From positions 27,677,905-27,741,904 of the forward strand of contig CM069448.1 in the NCBI GenBank assembly GCA_035610835.1: a stretch of 64,000 bases of DNA, written 5' to 3'. This document shows positions 53,949 to 64,000 of the stretch, piece after piece. The notes below the pieces were generated by a model, which saw nothing but the letters and a program-made list of their open reading frames with translations, was not told the DNA's origin and searched no databases. Position 1 is the stretch's first letter; every line of letters starts with the position of its first letter. Position numbers and translations under genes: made by a program. The DNA is from Ophiura sarsii. Lineage: Eukaryota; Echinodermata; Ophiuroidea; Amphilepidida; Ophiuridae.

Positions 53949-55839
53949 GTTATACTTTTTTCTGTTTGTTATTTACACTTTATTTTTAGAAATTGACAGG
54001 ATTGCATATCGTTCGCAATATTTATTGAATGTTGAATGATATTTTTTTCTTCTTTTGCAATTTCACTGCGATAAAGAATACCCTATAAATATATTGTGTT
54101 GACTATTCCGTTCAATTGAACTATGGAGACCCTAGCTAGTCTATCAATGAACATGATTTGCAAAGGCCAATTGTTATGTAAATAAGAAGCCAATCGGCTA
54201 ATATGTCCTTGAATCGATTTTCTTATTTCCTATGGTCATGTGTTTTAAGTTCGCCTCCTTTCGCGTTACACACGGATTTTGGCTTTCACGACATGATTTT
54301 AACTTTACACATTTATATTTGCTTGTATACTCCCCTGAGGTAGTAAGAGTATATATTTTCTGAAGGGAAATTTCATGAGGAAACCAAATATGCCATTATA
54401 GTATGAATAAGAACTAAAATGGTATGATCGGAAATGTTCGGAAAAATATCAGAGTTTTTAATTTTTAATTCGAGATCCATATATTTTTTATACCTACCCC
54501 TATCATTATTTACTTTACATATTTAAATTCCTCATGAAATTACCCATTAGATGATACATAATTGTTAAAGTTACTACGTCGGTATGGTAATTATACCGGC
54601 TAGTGAATATCTCCAATTTTTATTTTATATATTTTTAGAATTTTCAAAAATATTTGTTTAAGGATGAACCCTTCCCTGATATAAACTGCATTTCTGAATT
54701 CCTCTAGTTACAAGCTTTCCAAAAATGTATACTTTTGCTATCATAGGTTGAAAACTTTTTCTGTTATTGTCATTTTTATAAATCCGGTAAATTGAGGCTG
54801 ATTATTCATGTTTACTGTGTAGCGAATAGGAAGAAAGCTGATGTTCATTGTCTTATCCATAATTAATTAGTTGTTACAAATAGTTGACAAGTCTGTTGAA
54901 CCACATACTTAAAGACTACTAATTATCCTTTAAAATGGGACCAGAATAGTGTTTGTAAGATTAGGAGATGACTTGTTATTGTAAAAAGAACAAAACATGG
55001 GATTATCCCCATTGAGTTTGTACAGGCGGCACCCCTTCCAGAAACACCCCTTCCAGCACCACCCCTGGTCCCCAAACATCAAACAGCTGTATCTCCCATT
55101 CTGTATTAGCTATACCAATGCCATTTTGCAGGCAGATAGCTTGTTATTAGGGCTTTAAAATGATACAAAATGTAACTGCACCACCCTATTTGGAGGCGAG
55201 TTCATAACGCGTGACCCTATACGACCGATATTTGTATTTGCTGATTTGCTCCAAACTTTAAAAAAAAGAGAGTGGTACCTTCAAAAATACGTTACGCGGT
55301 TCACGGCTTTCACGGCCTGGTGTGAGCGACTGTATTTTGGCGTGGATTTGATACCGTGCTCAGTGGCGAACCCAGGGGTCCAGGGGGCCGGTGCCCCCCT
55401 GAAATATCCCCGTCGGTAAACTTGAGCTTCCGTCGGTACAGTCAGATGCCAACGTTGAGTGAGTCTATTGTATACGAAGAGAATTTATTTTCCCCTTGAA
55501 AAGCGGATGTCGATATCGTGCAATTCAATTTATGCCAAAATGTCAGCCTTATACAATGACAACATTATGGCATTTAAATGTGGTTCAACGTCATGTGACT
55601 AGGGGGATATTTCCCGTGGCGCTTACCCCTGTCTCATTAAAAGCTTTAAATTAATAACCTTCCACGATCATCAATTTATTGCTCTTTACATTGAATCCAA
55701 ACCTAGCTTGCAGCGACACCGTTTTCACATTTAAAATACAATTTAGAAACTGGGTTCAATTTGGCTACATTTCGTCGAATACTCAATAGTTCACCACTAG
55801 TTCATTATTATAGAGAACACATAGACACGTCAGTAAGTA

Positions 55840-55919
55840 GTTATGGCCGAGCGGTTACGAATATGGACTAGTAATCTAATAGATTCTCCCCTCCTCGGTT
55901 CGAATCCTGCTGAATACCT
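55840..55919 (+). tRNA. tRNA-Ser-like sequence with altered anticodon loop
   Basis: AGTTATGGCCGAGCGGTTAC, an anticodon stem-loop TGGACTAGTAATCTA, a variable arm and TCGGTTCGAATCCTGC follow the tRNA-Ser layout. Where tRNA-Ser(AGA) has loop CTAGAAA, this has CTAGTAA, which would read AGT. Acceptor pairing is imperfect. Probably a tRNA-derived pseudogene inside the 5.3-kb element. Confidence 0.5.
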
Positions 55920-57403
55920 TTTTTTAGAAAAAAACGATTTAGTCTCTGTGTGTTTGGAAAATGGCGTATATTTTTACCATAGGTGAATACAAGTCGTGGC
56001 CCTGACCCCTGTCCAAAAATGTATTACAAATAAATATATTTTTGATCAAGTTTAATACGTTAGGAACATTTCTTGTGCATAAAGTTTTTGCTATGACGTC
56101 TAAAAATCATCAACAATACGATGTTTACGATCGCATTGAAAATGCATCTTTATCGACTCAAAGAAAGTAACAAAAATCGTGTTTTTTATTAAATCGGAAA
56201 TGACATCTTACATAAATAGGACTTCCCCTTCAAAATGAGCCTAAGATGATCAAAAATTGATGGAGGCAATCCTTCACAATCGCGAGTTGTAAATGATCCG
56301 ATTTTTATTTGGTTTTTTTTTGAAATCTCACTTCACTGCCGGCCGGGGCGAACATAGACGGTATTTTCATGCCTTGACTTCTGACTGGGTAGATTTGCGA
56401 TTTCTACCAGGCGATTTTTTCAGCTATTGTTGACAATGCCATCGCTACCCTAGTCGACTCGTATACCTTGTATAATTTCACTGTCACACAATCGAACAAC
56501 ACCCCCTGATACTTCCCATCCGAGAACCGACCAAATACAAGGTCTACTGGCATTGGATTTACAAAAGAACTGTGCTTGAGCACACTAGGGATTACTAGGG
56601 ACGATGCTTTTTATGCGTCACGATAGTATCACACCCCTTCATAACGCGCTAATATTGAATTTGCTGTTTGTACATCTAGAAACGCGTGAAGGGGGTATTT
56701 CTGTGGCTGTGTAAGAGTCTCTAGTTATATCGTAAACAATGATCAAATTATTTTCTCTGTTTAAACGTAAAAAGGTTTTTTATTACACGATATTGAAAGA
56801 TAGGAAATAGCATGGAAATAGTCACATATGCGGAAATGTAGCTATATCTATGAGGAACATATTTTGGGCGAGGACCAATGTCAAAGATAACTCCTAAAGC
56901 GTGATTTTAGATCGAAACGGCGGCTATACAGTGCCAGAAAATCGACATTTTGAATTTATCAAGTGAGCAAGATTCGTCTCTCTGCGAAGACGTATATAAA
57001 TATTCATATACTTCGTATTTATCGTGTCTGCCATTGGTTAATTTTGAACCCCACCTCTCAGATTTGGCTCATAAATGCCACTAGAATTGAACAACATTGT
57101 GCGTTGCGCGTACTGCCGCGTAATCATACCGTGGTATCGCGTTGCGTGTCGCGTTTGCGCAAATGCTAACTGCTAGCTTCACTGTCTATAATCACTGTCA
57201 TAATGGTATAATGATATATTACTAAATTCAAGCTATTTCACACGAGCATGTTTCGTCGTTGTTCGCGGAGCTGCGTCCAGATGCCTGAAATGTGCTAACT
57301 AACGTGCGTGACGATATCACGATTGACGCGCGGTCATTTTTTGAATGTGCCCGGTACGCACCTCTGGTTTACGCACATACGAATGCACACAAGTTCGCAC
57401 GCA

Positions 57404-57594
57404 TATACTCTGTTTGGCCATCTCGAGACAGTGACGTAACCGCGTATTCTACTAATTGCATCACATAACGCGCGCGCATACTCGCGGGGCTGGCGTACAA
57501 ACACGAGTGTTGAAAGGCGGAAGATACACACGCGTGCGTAAAAGCTGCGCCTGTACAGTTACGTCACTGTCTCGAGATGGCCAAACAGAGTATA
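57404..57594. mobile_element. 191-bp MITE with 37-bp inverted ends
   Basis: TATACTCTGTTTGGCCATCT and its exact complement at the right end continue to GACAGTGACGTAAC. The interior is rich in CGCG and ACACG. It is nested in the 5.3-kb element; TA may be the target. Confidence 0.8.
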
Positions 57595-57720
57595 GAATGG
57601 AGTTGACCATAGCATTATGACACTGACTATACGCTACTTGTACGCAATCCTATTTCAAAATAAAAGCAAGGCTTAATTGACTCACAAAAATCTTCCGGTG
57701 ATTTTGTTTGTTTGAAAACG

Positions 57721-57752
<32 letters not shown>

Positions 57753-58320
57753 TTTGAAAAAATGTGTCTTACGGCCCTGTAGTCTCACAGTAGTGGCACA
57801 ATACAAATATTGGGTTATGATGTGCTCAGGACCGGGAGTCAAGACGAGAGAGATTTAGGACAGCGGACAGCATTTTATAATTGCGCTCTTGCAGCGATGA
57901 GCATGATGAGTTCAGCACGGTATCAAATCTACGCCAAAATACTGTCGCCCATACCAGGCCGCGTAAGCCGTGAACTGCGTAATGTATTTTGAAGATACAA
58001 CTCTCTTTTTTGAAGATTGGAGCAAATTACAAATATCTGTGTTGAAGGAACTAAAAAAATCGATTCAAGGATATAAGCCGACTGGCTTCTTATTTACATA
58101 ACAATTGGTCTTTGCAGACCATGTCCATTATAGACGTGCTAGGGACTCCATAGTTCATATGGTTCAATCAACACAATTATATTTACAGGACATTCTTTAT
58201 CATAGTGAAATTGCAAATGAAAAAAGTATTATTCAACATTCAATAAATATATAGCGAACGATTATAAGCAATCCTGTTATTAAAAAAAAAAGAGTGTAAT
58301 AACAAAAAGAAAAAGACATT

Positions 58321-58386
58321 TACAAGATTCGAACCACTGACATCATGATTGTGAAGCAGCGCTCTACCATTTGAGCTAATGAAAAC
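58321..58386 (-). tRNA. tRNA-derived sequence in the right arm
   Basis: Minus-strand mirror of the 53881 copy: TTAGCTCAAATGGTAGAGC, then GTGGTTCGAATC. Its D arm is closer to consensus than the other two copies, but the loop has CAC where the left arm has CAT. Confidence 0.5.
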
Positions 58387-58757
58387 TATGCATAAAACAG
58401 TTTTAAAATAAAATTAGATAGAGTTTAAAATACAAATATCACTGAAATCGGAGGGTAAAATGCTTTATATTTCGATTGTTGTGCGTTTTTATCAAAGGTT
58501 ATCGCCCAAAAGTTGATTATATGCTGAAGGAGATTGTAATTCTGATTTCATTATTATGCATTGCACTTCTTTTTGAAACTATTCTAGACACAGTTCGTTC
58601 GTACAATAATTTCAACATTACCTTTTGTCGATTAAAATTCGCGGCAAATCTATTGCACACCATGGGTATTATTACATGGGAATCCGGAGACTCAGATACG
58701 TAGGGAGTCATGTGATTTTGTCCAGGACAAACACTTGAGATGTACACGCCCCTTTAA

Positions 58758-59361
58758 AGTTGTCCACTGATAAGATTGTGTGCCCGTTGAACTCTATGTT
58801 TACTTATTCTTCTCGATGTTGTCATGCTCGTATAACCAGTGATCGGACATCTTATTGCCGCAAAAGCGAGCGGTAATTTTCTTGTTAGTGGACTTATATC
58901 AGATATATCGACTGTTTCTCTAGTTATACGTATTGATTATAATTCTTTAAAGTAAGGTGATTAATTGTGTAAACAGGTTTATATTACATAATACATACAG
59001 GTTTATATTACATGATACAATAACATCAATATTTACAAAATGTAGATAATAATAATATTAATAATAACAAGTATGTACAATACCATCGATTAAAAACACT
59101 GAGTTATAATATTTAAGATTAAGTATAATGTCAATGTCATACATACATATATTATCACGACATAATTTGATATACATGACATAGTTATTACAGTAAAATC
59201 AGTCTACGAAGACAGAGTTCGTTTTCAAATAGGAATAATAGATTTGGATGGTTGCCATATGAGGCTGTTCAGTTTAAGGTTAACATACATGTAGGTGTGA
59301 ATAAATAAATTTCTGATATTGAAATTAATCTGTACCTCATTATGTTGAACAACATCTTGGC
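58758..59361. other. Intergenic stretch, no gene seen
   Basis: A/T-rich; AATAATAATATTAATAATAA occurs near 59045. TTTATATTACAT(A/G)ATACA is tandemly duplicated near 58978-59020. Confidence 0.4.
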
Positions 59362-59853
59362 TAAGGGAGCAGTTCCATTTGTACGCGATAAAATTGCGAG
59401 AATGTTCCGGGCCCCGATGAGTTTTTATCAGGCCCCGATGAGATTTTTATCGCGAACAGTTGCGAGTAGCAAAGGATTATTTATCGAGTAGCGTATTACC
59501 GCTTGTTTAAATATAACGAAAGATAAGTGGTCGGTATGTAAATAGAGCTTCGGGTTATTTATTCTAGTTGTAAGGTACAAATTCAGCATTTCATGTTTTT
59601 AGAGATAATGTTATTGATTATGGATGTTTAACGTAAATTGTATTATCCTCGTGTATTTAGTGCTAAACAATGTCCCGCTCTATTTGCTAAACATACCCCA
59701 GGGTATGGCAGAGGCTCGTATCGGCCCCGATGTCTATTTTATCGGGGCCTGATGACTATTTTATCGCGGATCAACTTGAAAAACATCGGGTCCAAAACAT
59801 ATCAGGCCCCGATACAGTATAAATTTATCGCGTATAAATGGAACTGTTCCCTA
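59362..59853. mobile_element. TIR element with ATCGGGGCC repeats
   Basis: The ends GGGAGCAGTTCCATTTGTAC and, inverted, GGGAACAGTTCCATTTATAC flank about 490 bp containing repeated TATCAGGCCCCGATGAG-like words in both orientations. Border TA dinucleotides are probable. Confidence 0.65.
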
Positions 59854-60524
59854 CTGAAACTGTATTGAAAATACGTTTTATTTTTGGAGCGGTCCATTAT
59901 TGCCAAGGGGGGGGGGGGGGGGGGGGGGGGGGTGAAAGCAAAATATGTCCGAGAGGAAATTCTAAGTAGAAGATGACCATACCATATTTTTATGTTAATG
60001 AATAATTCTCAGGTTTTTTTAATGTTATGTTGATAGATGAGACATGTATCTATTAAATAATAAACAAATGTGTGGAAAAAGGTTCTGGGAAGTAGTTACA
60101 TTACCCTTGAGTTTACATATCGATAAGGGACATGTCCCTCCGTGACACAACAAAAGTTTTAAGTTTTTTAACAACTTTTAAGGACAGAGAAGAAAACTAA
60201 AACATTGTGAGCTATCTCCATTTTCCCATGCAAGAATGTTATCTAACAATGGCACCATCAAATAAGTAAAATCAATTTACGAAACTTGTCACGGACGGAC
60301 ACAAACTTTGTCACGGACGGACACTATAGAAGCCTGTGAGTATTTTGCATAGCTGAAGCCCACCCCTCTACTACAAAATGGATTTGTCCTCTGTGAGTGT
60401 GCTTATGCAAATTAGTTAGCCCAGAAAATATTGGGGAGTAACTAATGGTTTAGAAAGAAATGACGAAAGATTACGTAAAAGTAGAGAACCCTATTTCTAT
60501 ATTGTCCGTCCATGACGCAAATAT
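59854..60524. other. Intergenic stretch with G run
   Basis: Holds a G homopolymer (about 59908-59931) and a doubled phrase TTGTCACGGACGGACAC (about 60287-60325), whose complement recurs near 61030-61045. These may be the ends of one more TIR element around the MITE at 60525. Confidence 0.4.
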
Positions 60525-60875
60525 TTAAGGTAGATGTTCCGATTTTCAACTTGAAGTTTTCTATTCGACATGAAAGGTCAACCTCAAAAAAGTCGTATTC
60601 CAAAGTTTGAGTTGCATAACTCTAATGGTTCTTATTTTAGACGCACAAGATGCCGTGAAATGTGCCCATTGAGTTGTACATAAACTATATTGGTGGTTAC
60701 CACTTTCGCGGTAATTCGATGTTATTTCACCGATTTCTTCGTAATCATACTGATTTGGACCATCAAATTTCAGTATGTTAATCAGAAAAATATGATCTTT
60801 CATATGATATGAAAATCTCCATATGTTTGAGAAAAATCTGTGTTATGAAAATGTGATAGGGTCATCTACCTTTAA
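60525..60875. mobile_element. TTAA-flanked MITE family, copy 3
   Basis: TTAA flanks (60525-60528, 60872-60875), ends GGTAGATGTTCCGATTTTCA and AGGTAGATGACCCTATCAC inverted. Nearly collinear with the copy at 26542-26896. Confidence 0.85.
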
Positions 60876-61260
60876 CTGTGTCTATTTTTAGTAACAAACC
60901 ACACCCACCAAAATGTTAATAACTTTCAATGAAGTTGATGACACTCTTCAACATTATACATAAAACATTTGAGTACAAAAGTGCAAGTAGTTTGTGTTAA
61001 TAATCCATTTCCTCCCGTGTTTTGCAAACATTTCCGTCCGTGACAAACTGATACACTTGTTCTTCACAACGGGAACTCTACAGTACTTCAAGTTTGGTTT
61101 ATTCTTGTATGGCATTAAAATGTACTCATCTCCTTGCTGCTTGTACATGTACATTTTAATAATTATAGACCTATTTCATGTATTTGATTGGTGCTTAATA
61201 ATAACCTTTTCTTGTTTTATGAACTGTTGTTTTGATATATCATAATGTTCTTTTATGTAG

Positions 61261-61373
61261 CCCACGTCTCCTTTTCTATCTGCGATCCTGGTTCTTGACA
61301 TGTAGACATCTCTTTTCTGTCTGCATCTCTTGAATCATCGATTTGCAAGTATACAAGGAGAGACGTGGTGCAC
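61261..61373. mobile_element. Short palindromic MITE
   Basis: CCCACGTCTCCTT at the left and AAGGAGAGACGTGG at the right are inverted ends about 110 bp apart. Target duplication not resolved. Confidence 0.5.
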
Positions 61374-61444
61374 CAATTGTTGTGTTTTCCCTGCTTGTAT
61401 AATGTGCAATTATTTATAATATTTTATGGTTTTTAGGTTGATTA

Positions 61445-63661
61445 GGGGAATATGGGGCAACTGAACCGTGGGGCAAGTGGTCCGAAATGAAGGATTTTGT
61501 AATTGTATGGGCATACTGCTTTCTTTTGAACAATACGACTTTTGTTGATACTTGACATATATCTTTACCTTCTACAATCCAAAACATTTGGAACTTTAGG
61601 ATATTTACATACGGTATGTGATTTTTCTCCATATCTTTGAAGCTAACTCCTTGAGTGACTGATTGAAAATTCACAGATAGTATGGGCGATATATGAAGAT
61701 GGGTTTAGATCATGTTTAATGTACTTTATATGATTGACAGATATGCAACAGTAAATATATACATGCAGTACAGTCGTCTTAAGATACTAGGTGCATATTG
61801 CATTTGATGGGTGCTATATTGTAGTGTGCTTAGGACTTTCCGAAATATGATTAAAACCATAGGTTGTGGTTGAAATGACCGTAAAATGGCGCATATTGCT
61901 TATTTGGGACATTGGTGGTTTGGATTTCCGATCAATATTATCATTTAAAGAATGCTTCAACTGAAATCATTATCACGGGTATTCATTTGGTAGAGTTATT
62001 AGTTCATGAATTTGCAAATAACAAAGTACACCATTTCTTATTTATCTAAAGACACTCGTCTACTTGTAGGACCCGAACGCCGTAATATTTGCGAATTCAA
62101 AGATACTCACTGGCTACAGAAATCTGTGTAATGGCTAAAAACAAAAATGCAGTTTTCCCTTTTTTTCTGAAATGTATTGGAGTTATTGATTATTATGACA
62201 AATGGTGGTATGTTTTAAAACATTTTGGCGTAAAATGTATTACGTCACAGGCGTGTTTTAATAACGTTTCATCTCGACAAAGTGCTACGTCATTTGTTGG
62301 GGTAAGTGGTCCGAAGGGGTGTGGGGCAACTGGACCGCCTGCAAAAACTTAATCAAAATTGTAAAATTCATTTTGAAAATGAGTTGTTAGTGTCAATAAA
62401 ACATGACTCGGTATTGAAATGTGAATAGAATATGAAATAAGTTCTTAGACATTTTGGGGCATTTCGGGTCTAATACCACTATTTCTGATATTGAAGGATT
62501 ACAATATGACATGAAATTGCTTTAGAATGGTTTAAAACCTCGGTATTATGAATTACATCTTTATTATATTTTGAATGGTGTCTGTAAAGGTATTTGCTAT
62601 GACGAAATATCATGATTTATGTATTTTATCCACTGCTTTTTGTGTATATCAACCGTTGGGTCATCATTGTCATATTGACTAACTTCCCCTGTAACATGAA
62701 AAGCTGGCTAAATATCAAGATGGTTTATTTTAAGTACTAAATGATGATTATATGAAGTAAATAAAATCATTAAAGAAAGGGTAATATATAGACAAATGTA
62801 TGGGGCGTCTGAATATCACAACCATGTAACCATTTAAAGGTAGATGACCCGATCACATTTTCGTAACACAGAATTATTTCAAACATACGGAGATTTTCAT
62901 ATCATATGAAAGCTCGTATTTTTCTCATCATCATACTGAAATTTGACGGCCTAAATCGGTATAATTACGGAGAAATCGATGAAATAACGTCGAATTACCG
63001 CGAATGGTGGTATACCACCGATATAGTTTGTGTACTACTCAATGGGTACAGTTCACAGCATCTTGTGCGTGTAAAATAAGAACCATTAGAGCTATGCAAC
63101 TCAAACTTTGGAACACGACTTTTTTAAGGATGACCTTTCATGTAGAATAGAAAAATTCAAGTTGAAAATCGAAATGTGATCGGGTCATCTACCTTTAACT
63201 AGGTTCATACCGTTTTATCAAATAAACGTGCAGTCGAAAATTGCGCTTGCTTTGTACACCATTAGTATTACTGCGTTTTCCACGTTAACCACGAAAACTG
63301 TATAAAACATGGGTTTCATGAGACCTGTATCATTTTTACACGTTAATTCATATGGAAATGAGTTTGTAAAGAAAATACTGCTTAGTTACCGTGTTGTCAA
63401 TCAATGATTTCTGTGTATTCTAACCGTTGGAACATATAGGACCAGTTGCCCCAATGATGGGGTAACTGGACGCGTGCCAAGTAAAGTTTTTAGGTAGTGG
63501 TAATTGGCCTTTTGTTTGGATATTTTTTAACATTGATTATATGTTATATGTAATCAGTTACATGGGTGATATTTTCATAGCAATTCCATAAATATTTACA
63601 CGAGCTTTAAGCTTTTATATCATGAAATATGCTTAACCGGTCCAGTTGCCCCATCCTCCCC
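61445..63661. mobile_element. 2.2-kb TIR element with GGGGCAACTG ends
   Basis: The ends GGGGAATATGGGGCAACTGA and, inverted, GGGGAGGATGGGGCAACTGG lie inside TA (61443-61444, 63662-63663). The phrase GGGGCAACTGGACCG recurs internally near 62315 and 63440, giving sub-terminal repeats. No transposase frame was recognised. It hosts TTAA MITE copy 4. Confidence 0.75.
62834..63198. mobile_element. TTAA-flanked MITE family, copy 4 (reverse orientation)
   Basis: TTAA at both sides (62834-62837, 63195-63198) and perfect inverted ends AGGTAGATGACCCGATC, the best-preserved termini in the family. The body is the reverse complement of copies 2 and 3. Confidence 0.9.
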
Positions 63662-63718
63662 TATGTTGTTTTCTTTTTGTAAAATAGTCTCCTTGCATTG
63701 GGCGCTATAGTAAATCCA

Positions 63719-63752
<34 letters not shown>

Positions 63753-64000
63753 AGCTAGTAAATTTTTACACACATGTGTATGAACCTGTTCAGACTCAGA
63801 TGTTACCAGTTATAAAGTGAATTATTGGCAGCACATGCATGTATGTAAATTAAACTGCAAAGGAACAGAAAGAAGAGTTACATGACAATTTGTTTTAGAA
63901 TTTCAAATGACCATTACAGGCATTATCTTAATGTGGACACTACTGGAAGTGGTGAGACTGTTCTAAAATAACGAAGAGCTATCCTTTGCAGGATACAATG
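63662..64000. other. Terminal stretch, no gene seen
   Basis: ATT microsatellite at about 63723-63751, then unassigned sequence. A trinucleotide ATT run preceded by GCGCTATAGTAAATCC resembles an L2-like LINE 3' tail, but no coding part was recognised. Confidence 0.4.

Larger units (their letters stand above)
53494..58757. mobile_element. 5.3-kb TTAA-type foldback element with tRNA-like genes
   Basis: TTAA (53494-53497, 58754-58757) encloses perfect inverted ends AGGGGCGTGTACATCTCAAG continuing to CCTGGACAAA. Inverted arms reach about 740 bp (to about 54232 and from about 58055). A second inverted pair lies further in (about 55200-55366 and 57915-58040, sharing AAAATAC, CGTAA and CCGTGAAC phrases). 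No transposase was found. Both long arms carry the same tRNA-like sequence, and a tRNA-Ser-like sequence lies near the middle. TTAA target and AGG ends link it to the MITE family at 16.0, 26.5, 60.5 and 62.8 kb. Confidence 0.82.

Overview
This is eukaryotic genomic DNA, not a bacterial, plasmid or viral sequence. Coding information lies in short exons with GT/AG borders and matching phases, most of the window is transposon-derived, and there are TTAGGG-like tracts and a 100-base assembly gap of Ns (22494-22593). The CARD and death-domain proteins, the CR1-, L2- and RTE-like LINEs and the many TIR elements fit a marine invertebrate, most likely a deuterostome such as an echinoderm or hemichordate. 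The species cannot be fixed from sequence alone.

Two host genes can be assembled, both on the plus strand and in tandem. Gene 1 (exons from 9996 to at least 21440) encodes an N-terminal CARD, a long Gly/Arg/Asp-rich repeat region and a death domain, then a 48-residue exon that is present twice because of a segmental duplication; its 3' end is lost at or beyond the gap. Gene 2 (28843-50014, six exons, predicted 723 aa) encodes two CARDs, an acidic segment, a long basic Pro/Ser/Lys-rich linker with an internal ~70-residue duplication, and a C-terminal four-cysteine zinc-ribbon-like module followed by a predicted beta-rich tail. The gene 1 CARD resembles the second CARD of gene 2. Such architectures belong to innate-immune and cell-death signalling, so the pair is a plausible lineage-specific CARD adaptor locus; this is inference from domains.

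Layout: 1-9995, intergenic, with a CR1/Jockey-like LINE split by a PIF/Harbinger-type element carrying tRNA-like genes. 9996-22493, gene 1, whose introns hold nested hAT-, Mutator-, Tc1- and TTAA-type elements. 22494-28842, gap and repeats plus a broken minus-strand gene of an uncharacterised, probably transposon-encoded family. 28843-50014, gene 2; its 11-kb second intron holds an inverted satellite array broken by two RTE-like LINEs, themselves broken by a 512-bp-direct-repeat composite element and by an L2-like LINE, and its fifth intron holds a foldback element made of telomere-like repeats with another L2-like LINE inside. 50015-64000, intergenic, dominated by foldback/TIR elements, the largest 5.3 kb with TTAA flanks.

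Many insertions are dated relative to each other by target-site duplications and by the reading frames they interrupt. Exon borders were read by eye; no alignment, HMM search or transcript data were available.
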